Source of the DNA: Sphingomonas sp. Leaf357
GTDB lineage: Bacteria; Pseudomonadota; Alphaproteobacteria; Sphingomonadales; Sphingomonadaceae
Length of the DNA stretch: 64,000 nucleotides
Assembly (NCBI RefSeq): GCF_001423845.1
Contig: NZ_LMPM01000001.1
Span: 2,712,101 to 2,776,100 of the forward strand
Reading direction: 5' to 3'
The notes beneath the pieces were generated by a model. It did no database searches. It saw only the letters and a program-made list of their open reading frames with translations, and was not told the DNA's origin. This document shows, one piece after another, positions 59,032 through 64,000 of this stretch (positions within the stretch are counted from its first letter, which is position 1; every line of letters begins with the position of its first letter). The position numbers and the translations under genes were made by a program.

Positions 59032-59729
59032 AGCCCCCGGCCCTTCACGACCGTATCCGGCGCGAGATCGAGGCGCGGATCATGTCGGGCGAATGGAAGC
59101 CCGGCCACCGCATCCCCTACGAACACGAATTGATGACGGAGTATGCGTGCTCGCGCATGACGGTAAATCGCGCGCTAGGCGCGCTTGCCCAGGCCGGATT
59201 GCTCGACCGCCGCCGCCGCGCCGGATCGTTCGTCGCCACCCCGCGCTTCCACCGCGCCGCGCTGGAAATCCCCGACATCCGCAACGAGGTTGCCGCGCAG
59301 GGCAAGGCCTATGGCTTCGAGCTGAATGCCCGCGAGGCCCGCCGCGCGACCGCCGCCGATCGTATATTGCTGGCATCCGGGGCGGGACGGATCCTCGCGA
59401 TGGAATGCCGCCATCTCGCCGATCATGTCCCCTATGCGCTCGAATATCGGCTGATCAATCTGGATGTCGTACCGTCGGCCGCCGAGGCAGATTTCGCGAT
59501 TGATCCGCCCGGCTCGTGGCTGCTCGATCATGTCGCCTGGACCGAGGCCGAGCATCGCATCACCGCCATCAATGCCGACGGAGTGCTGGCCGCCGCGCTC
59601 GATGTCGCGCCGGGCCAGGCCTGCATGCAACTCGAACGCTGGACGTGGCGGGGTGCGGAGCGGATCACCTATGCCCGGCAGATCTATCCGGGGGACCGTC
59701 ATGGATTCGTCGCGCATTTTCTGGCCTGA
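59028..59729 (+). CDS. hutC: Histidine utilisation repressor (GntR/HutC family)
   Basis: 233 residues from a GTG overlapping the hutF stop. N-terminal winged helix 'RIRREIEARIMSGEWKPGHRIPYEHELMTEYACSRMTVNRALGALAQAGLL' is typical of GntR; the C-terminal UTRA ligand domain includes 'AMECRHLADHVPYALEYRLIN' and 'ERWTWRGAERITYARQIYPGDRH'. It should bind the palindrome at 57606-57619 and be released by urocanate. Confidence 0.93.
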   Translation: MKPPALHDRIRREIEARIMSGEWKPGHRIPYEHELMTEYACSRMTVNRALGALAQAGLLDRRRRAGSFVATPRFHRAALEIPDIRNEVAAQGKAYGFELNAREARRATAADRILLASGAGRILAMECRHLADHVPYALEYRLINLDVVPSAAEADFAIDPPGSWLLDHVAWTEAEHRITAINADGVLAAALDVAPGQACMQLERWTWRGAERITYARQIYPGDRHGFVAHFLA

Positions 59730-59752
59730 TACATCCTGCATCCGTCCCCGTC

Positions 59753-59818
59753 CGTTCGGCCCGAGCCTGTCGAAGGGCAAGACATGGCACCGGCACCTCG
59801 ACCGGCTCAGGCCGAATG
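59753..59818. repeat. Paired inverted sphingomonad-type repeat after hutC
   Basis: CGTTCGGCCCGAGCCTGTCG (from 59753) and, inverted, CATTCGGCCTGAGCCGGTCG (complement, ending at 59818) form two arms about 17 bases apart. The core 'TTCGGCC-GAGCC-GTCGA' resembles short repeats scattered in intergenic regions of sphingomonads. It could act as a transcription end for hutFC. Confidence 0.75.
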
Positions 59819-59970
59819 TCGGTGAGGGTCCGGATAACACGCCCCTCTCCGCGATGGCATCCCCGCCGGGAATGATGCACAGAGCTAAACGTGGCGGGCG
59901 CGGCGACATTCGGGTCAGAAATCTCTAGCGCCGCCGCGCCGTGGTCGCCTGCGTTCAGCGCCTTGCGCTG

Positions 59971-60498
59971 ATGGGCGAAGACACGGTTTTTCCCGACACG
60001 GACCTGATCGCCGCCGCGATCGGCGGAGATCGCGCGGCATTCGAGGCGTTGCTCAGGCGACATTACGATCGCATTCACGGCCTCGCCTGGCAGCTTACCG
60101 GATCGCGCGCCGATGCCGATGACATCGCGCAGGACGTCTGCTGCACCTTGGTCGAAAAGATCCGGTATTTCCGGGGCGAGGCGAAGTTCACCACGTGGCT
60201 GTGCAGCATCGTGTTCAACGCGGCGCGCGACTTCCGGCGGCGGCGGCGCTCGTTCGCCGGTCTCACCGATCGGCTGGCGGTGCTGGCCGGCCTTACAAAG
60301 GCTCCCGATGGCCGCGACGCCTATGACGCGATCTGGCTGAAAAGTGCGATCGCCAGACTGAAGCCGGCCTATCGCGACGCGGCGGTGCTGGTCGCCGGGC
60401 AGCAATTGACCCACGCCGAAGCGGCGGAAATCCTCGGTGTGGCGGAAGCGACGGTGTCCTGGCGCATGCATGAAGTGCGGCGTATAATCGGGAGCTGA
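59971..60498 (+). CDS. ECF-type RNA polymerase sigma factor
   Basis: 175 residues. Region 2 '[38 protein letters not shown]' and '[21 protein letters not shown]', region 4 '[36 protein letters not shown]'. No region 1 or 3, as in ECF sigma factors. Start at 59971 ATG; a GTG at 59941 is possible. It is followed on the same strand by a VWA lipoprotein and a membrane TPR protein, which probably belong to its regulon or signalling pathway. Confidence 0.92.
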   Translation: MGEDTVFPDTDLIAAAIGGDRAAFEALLRRHYDRIHGLAWQLTGSRADADDIAQDVCCTLVEKIRYFRGEAKFTTWLCSIVFNAARDFRRRRRSFAGLTDRLAVLAGLTKAPDGRDAYDAIWLKSAIARLKPAYRDAAVLVAGQQLTHAEAAEILGVAEATVSWRMHEVRRIIGS

Positions 60499-60563
60499 GT
60501 CTTCGATCGCTACCGGATCGACCTCGCCACCCCACCCCCGTGCGCCCTGAATGGGGTGCCCCG

Positions 60564-60595
60564 AACCGTGCCGCGACAAGGTCAGCACGAACGGT
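60564..60595. repeat. Single diverged copy of the sphingomonad-type repeat
   Basis: On the minus strand this reads ACCGTTCGTGCTGACCTTGT followed by CGCGGCACGG, a variant of the element at 59753-59818. It lies in the 229-base gap between the sigma factor and the VWA lipoprotein gene; the rest of that gap shows nothing recognisable. Confidence 0.55.
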
Positions 60596-60727
60596 GAGAA
60601 GCGGCCCCGGCTGGCGGAGTGTGCCCAGTCGAAAAATAATTCGAAAAAACTTCTCAAGGAAATCAGCCGCCAGCGCGTCCCAGTGAATATGCGGACGATC
60701 CTGCGCCGCTGTCCTGGGAGAAAATCC

Positions 60728-62488
60728 ATGCCCCGTTTCCACCGCGCGGTTGCCACCGGCCCCGTCGCCATGGCCATCGCCATGCTCGTCGTATCCTGCA
60801 GCAAGACCGGCGTCGACGCGCCCGCCGCCGTCCCGTCCGATGCCGCCGCCGAGGCGTCCAACGACATCGTCGTCACCAGTGCGAAAGCATCACGCACGAC
60901 GGCGCGCGATTCAGCGACGGCCGAACTCATGGTGCCACCCCCGCCCCCACCTCCCCCGCCGCCGCCTCCACCGATGGTCTCGGCACCGGTGATGGTCACT
61001 GGATCGCGCATCGTGCCGATGGAGCGCAGCTACATGACGCCCTATCACGATGTCGGCCGCGACAAGTTCAACAGCGTCGCGCAAAACGCGTTCAAGGCCG
61101 TGCGCGAGGAACCGGTCTCGACCTTCTCGATCGATGTCGACACCGCCTCCTACGCGTTCACGCGCGCCTCGCTGAACCGCAATGTCCTGCCGCAGCCGGC
61201 GGCGGTGCGGACCGAAGAGATGATCAACTATTTTCCCTACGATTACGCCAGCCCCCGCACCGCGGAACAACCCTTCACCAGCAATGTCGCGGTTTTCCCC
61301 AGCCCGTGGACGGCGGGGCGCAAGCTCGTCCGCATCGGCATAAAGGGCTATGAGATCCAGCGTGCGACCCGCCCGCGCGCGAATCTCGTCTTCCTCATCG
61401 ACACGTCGGGATCGATGAACGAGCCGAACAAGCTGCCGCTGGTGAAACAGTCGCTGACCATGCTGCTCGACCAGTTGGACGGCGACGACAGCGTCGCGAT
61501 CGTTACCTATGCCGGATATGCCGGCACCGCGCTCGCCCCCACGCCGGCCAGCCAGAAAGGCAGGATCAAGGCGGTGATCGACGGGCTCGGCGCGGGCGGC
61601 GGTACGGCGGGCGCGGAAGGCATCCGCCAGGCCTATGCGCTGGCCGAGGCCAATCTCGATCCCAAGGGCGTCAATCGCGTGATCCTGGCGACGGACGGCG
61701 ATTTCAATATCGGCATCAGCAATCAGGACGAGTTGAAGGGCTATATCGAGCGCGAGCGCGGCAAGGGCGTGTTCCTGTCGGTGCTGGGCTTCGGCATGGG
61801 CAATTACAACGATGCGCTGATGCAGGCGCTGGCGCAGAACGGCAACGGCGCGGCCGCCTATATCGACACGATCGGCGAGGCGCGGAAGACCTTGGTCGAC
61901 GAGGCGACGTCGACGCTGTTCCCGATCGCCAAGGACGTGAAGATCCAGGTCGAGTTCAACCCGGCCACCGTCGCCGAATATCGCCTGATCGGATATGAAA
62001 CGCGTTTGCTGAACCGCGAGGATTTCGACAATGACAAGGTCGATGCCGGAGATGTCGGGTCGGGCCAGACGGTGACCGCCTTGTACGAGATCGTACCGGT
62101 CGGCGGGCCGCGCGCGGTCGGCGATCTGCGTTATGCTAGGGCGACGCCGGTCACGGTAGAGCCCGGCACCGGCGAGTATGGCTTCGTCAAGATCCGCTAC
62201 AAATTGCCGAAATCCAGCGCTAGCCGACTGATCTCGACCCCGATCGACCGGCGTTCGGAAGTCGCCCGCTTCGGCGACGCACCGCAGGATGCGCGCTTCG
62301 CAACCGGGGTCGCGGCGTTCGCGGAACTGCTGCGCGGCGGACGCTACACCGGATCGATGGGATATGACGATGTCCTGAAGATTGCGCTGGGTGCGCGAGG
62401 CGAGGATAGCTTCGGCTATCGCTCGGAGTTCGTGCAACTGGTCCGCGCCGCCAAATCGGCGGCATCGATGCCGCAACCCGGGCAATAA
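60728..62488 (+). CDS. VWA-domain lipoprotein (YfbK-like) with TonB-box-like and polyproline segments
   Basis: 586 residues from an ATG at 60728 with GGGAGAA upstream. A lipobox 'MLVVSC' puts the lipidated Cys at 24. The linker holds 'NDIVVT' (45-50), a run of 13 prolines (70-82), 'MVSAP' (83-87) and 'VTGSRI' (90-95). A YfbK-type N-terminal domain ('FSIDVDTASYAFTRASLN') and a VWA domain with MIDAS 'DTSGSMN' (225-231) follow, then 'LATDGDFNIGISNQDEL' and a C-terminal DUF3520-type region. Such proteins are surface or periplasmic metal-dependent binding proteins of unknown role. The TonB-box-like motif is unusual for a non-receptor. Confidence 0.85.
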   Translation: MPRFHRAVATGPVAMAIAMLVVSCSKTGVDAPAAVPSDAAAEASNDIVVTSAKASRTTARDSATAELMVPPPPPPPPPPPPPMVSAPVMVTGSRIVPMERSYMTPYHDVGRDKFNSVAQNAFKAVREEPVSTFSIDVDTASYAFTRASLNRNVLPQPAAVRTEEMINYFPYDYASPRTAEQPFTSNVAVFPSPWTAGRKLVRIGIKGYEIQRATRPRANLVFLIDTSGSMNEPNKLPLVKQSLTMLLDQLDGDDSVAIVTYAGYAGTALAPTPASQKGRIKAVIDGLGAGGGTAGAEGIRQAYALAEANLDPKGVNRVILATDGDFNIGISNQDELKGYIERERGKGVFLSVLGFGMGNYNDALMQALAQNGNGAAAYIDTIGEARKTLVDEATSTLFPIAKDVKIQVEFNPATVAEYRLIGYETRLLNREDFDNDKVDAGDVGSGQTVTALYEIVPVGGPRAVGDLRYARATPVTVEPGTGEYGFVKIRYKLPKSSASRLISTPIDRRSEVARFGDAPQDARFATGVAAFAELLRGGRYTGSMGYDDVLKIALGARGEDSFGYRSEFVQLVRAAKSAASMPQPGQ

Positions 62489-62627
62489 GGTCGGCCGAGG
62501 GTGCGGCGGTTCTGCGTCGCACCCTCATGCCCATTCGACCCGCCGACAATTGAAGCTATAAGGCCCGGCAGATGCCGCTCCGTCCCGCCCATTGCGTACG
62601 ACCGCTCACGACCATGCAGGCGATGTG

Positions 62628-63755
62628 ATGGCGACCAACGACGACATCGCGGCGGCTCTGCCCGATCCGCCTTCACCCCGCCCTGCGCGGCGCGAGGCGG
62701 CGATCGCGGAGTCGATGCGGCGCTTCGATGCACCGGGCGACGCGCCGGCGACGGGTCGTCACGGTACGGTCGCGCCGAAGCCGAGGCACGGCTGGATCGC
62801 GCGGCCGCAGATTGCTGCCCTGGCCGGGGTCGCGCTGGTCGTGACGATCGGCGTGCCGATATGGCGGTCCGGCGATCTTGGCCTGTCACCGCCCCCACGG
62901 GAAGCGCCGACGGCGGCACCAGACCGCGCTTCGATGGCGGGAAACGCGGTTGGTCGCAGCCCACCGGTCGCTGCGCTGGAGGTCATCAACCCTCCCGCGC
63001 CACTGGCGACCCGATCTTCCCCGAGAGCGGCTGTTCCTGCGATCGTCGCGGCCCCCTCGCCTGCTCCGCCGATGGTGTCCGCTCCGATGGCGCCTGCGCT
63101 ATCTTCACGAACGGAGGAAAGCGCGCAAAGCGACGCGCTGGCCGATGTCGCACCACCGCCCCCTCCCCCCCCGCCGCCGCCTCCCCCTCCGCCGCCGCCC
63201 CCTCCTCCGCCGGCCCCGAACGAGGTGATGGCTGCGTCGCCCGCCCCGGCCATCGCTTCGGCGCGCGTTGCGACGCCCGATAACGACATCGTCGTCACGG
63301 GATCACGGGTCCGTTCCCAGCAACCGCTCCGGCGCGGCGACTGGAATGCGTGCACGATCGACGATCCGAAACAGGATCTCTCGGCCTGCCGAAAGCAGGT
63401 CGATCCAGCCGCACCCGGCGTCAGGGGGCGTGCGGCGGCCCACCTCGCCGATGGGCTGGCGCTGGCATGGCAGGCCGAATTGACGGGCGCGATCGCCGAG
63501 TTCGACCGCGCGATCGCGCTCGCGCCCCGCGACGCTCCGGCTCGCCTCAACCGCGCTTTGGCCTATCGGCGCAGCGGTGATCTGAACCTTGCCCTCTTAG
63601 ATCTCGATGAAGCGGTGCGCCTCGCTCCGAACACCGCGCGCTATCGCTATCATCGCAGTATTTCGCTGCGTCAAAAGGGCGATACGCGCAAAGCCGAGGC
63701 CGACGAACGACGCGCGATCGAACTCGATTCCCGCTACGAAACTGTCATCCGCTAA
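62628..63755 (+). CDS. Membrane-anchored TPR protein with polyproline tract and TonB-box-like motif, possible anti-sigma partner
   Basis: 375 residues. Cytoplasmic N-terminus of about 57 residues ('AALPDPPSPRPARREAAIAE'), one transmembrane helix at about 61-79 ('IAALAGVALVVTIGVPIW'), a Pro/Ala-rich periplasmic stalk with 'PPMVSAP' (147-153), 20 consecutive prolines (176-195) and 'NDIVVTGSRV' (219-228), then TPR repeats from about 285 ('LADGLALAWQAELTGAIAEFD', 'LNRALAYRRSGDLNLALLDLD', 'YRYHRSISLRQKGDTRKAEAD'). The topology would suit an anti-sigma factor, but no known anti-sigma domain is recognised. It shares the heptapeptide and motifs with the VWA protein upstream. Confidence 0.75.
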   Translation: MATNDDIAAALPDPPSPRPARREAAIAESMRRFDAPGDAPATGRHGTVAPKPRHGWIARPQIAALAGVALVVTIGVPIWRSGDLGLSPPPREAPTAAPDRASMAGNAVGRSPPVAALEVINPPAPLATRSSPRAAVPAIVAAPSPAPPMVSAPMAPALSSRTEESAQSDALADVAPPPPPPPPPPPPPPPPPPPPAPNEVMAASPAPAIASARVATPDNDIVVTGSRVRSQQPLRRGDWNACTIDDPKQDLSACRKQVDPAAPGVRGRAAAHLADGLALAWQAELTGAIAEFDRAIALAPRDAPARLNRALAYRRSGDLNLALLDLDEAVRLAPNTARYRYHRSISLRQKGDTRKAEADERRAIELDSRYETVIR

Positions 63756-63941
63756 ATGGCTCGACGAAACGCGGCTGGAAATATCCGACGTGCCCGGCCG
63801 GGCGCATCTCGGCTTTCGGACACGCCGTCTTTCCTGTCGCGCGCCTTTGAACGGAAGTTTTTGATCTCACCTTGGCCTGACCTTTCAAGCTTTGGTGTTC
63901 TGGCAATCGACAGGCGTTTGGGGCTGGGCTAGACCGGTTCG
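63756..63941. other. Intergenic region before dxs
   Basis: 186 bases with CGGCCGGGC-type GC-rich dyads near 63790 but no T-run, so no clear terminator. No gene seen. It must contain the promoter for dxs or link it to an upstream message. Confidence 0.4.
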
Positions 63942-64000
63942 ATGTCCGACGTCAGCACCACGCCGCTTCTCGATACCGTATCGATGCCTTCCGATCTTCG
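63942..64000 (+). CDS. dxs: 1-deoxy-D-xylulose-5-phosphate synthase, N-terminal codons only
   Basis: From an ATG at 63942 the frame is open to the window edge and gives 'MSDVSTTPLLDTVSMPSDLR'. The 'TPLLDTV..P.DLR' pattern is the usual N-terminus of alphaproteobacterial Dxs, the first enzyme of the MEP isoprenoid pathway. Only about 19 residues are visible, so the call is provisional. Confidence 0.65.
   Translation, partial: MSDVSTTPLLDTVSMPSDL

Noticed and set aside
60928..63225. Simple-sequence (CCN)n runs that might be a CRISPR or tandem repeat array
   Set aside because: They encode proline runs inside two real genes. No direct repeats with unique spacers were seen anywhere in the window.

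Overview
The window looks like the chromosome of a sphingomonad (Sphingomonas or a close relative, Alphaproteobacteria). The reasons are the high GC content, large TonB-dependent receptors with 'IVVTG(S/T)R'-type N-termini, a complete Sphingobium-type lig protocatechuate 4,5-cleavage cluster, a fused cysNC, and short inverted repeats of the kind scattered through sphingomonad genomes. The assignment comes from reading the sequence, not from a database search.

Layout. (1) 1-2445: an N-formylglutamate amidohydrolase paralogue (cut by the left edge), recJ and tRNA-Glu(UUC). (2) 2446-20330: an accessory stretch between the tRNA and a decayed IS630-type element. It holds a heterotetrameric sarcosine oxidase operon (soxBDAG-purU), a betaine-demethylase-like Rieske oxygenase, a broken M24 peptidase gene, a TetR regulator, and an uncharacterised unit of TonB receptor, P450, S9 peptidase and MFS transporter beside an AraC regulator. 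The sox operon and the Rieske gene carry the same palindromic operator upstream (CATACA-N4-TGTATG). (3) 20279-31025: aromatic catabolism. A second extradiol unit has a LigJ-like hydratase, a LigB-like dioxygenase and three consecutive RraA/aldolase-fold genes. Next come a flavin monooxygenase with a MarR regulator, the gentisate pathway (gentisate dioxygenase, maleylpyruvate isomerase, fumarylpyruvate hydrolase), and a phthalate-type Rieske oxygenase divergent from a GntR regulator.

(4) 31114-37053: a small conserved protein, a TonB receptor paired with a histidine acid phosphatase (phytase-like), and a LacI regulator next to an in-frame chimera left by a deletion (N-terminus of a sugar transporter joined to the C-terminus of an aldose 1-epimerase). 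(5) 37240-40949: sulfate activation, cysD-cysNC-cysQ. (6) 41079-43597: small envelope genes and a winged-helix regulator. (7) 43820-52375: the complete 4-hydroxybenzoate to protocatechuate to pyruvate/oxaloacetate route. ligK-ligU-ligI lie on the minus strand; ligR, ligJ-ligA-ligB, ligC and pobA lie on the plus strand. The LysR regulator has two tandem helix-turn-helix domains.

(8) 52372-59729: a complete five-step histidine pathway, hutIHGU divergent from hutFC, around a perfect 14-bp palindrome that fits a HutC operator. (9) 59971-63755: an ECF sigma factor, a VWA lipoprotein and a membrane TPR protein. The last two share TonB-box-like 'NDIVVT' motifs, a 'PPMVSAP' heptapeptide and long polyproline tracts. 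(10) The window ends in the first codons of dxs.

The theme is scavenging of plant- and soil-derived small molecules (lignin-type aromatics, methylated amines, histidine, phytate). Most catabolic blocks have their own regulator and a visible palindromic site. The best candidates for undescribed biology are the sigma/VWA/TPR unit, the triple RraA cluster, the double-HTH LysR regulator and the shared sarcosine-module operator.
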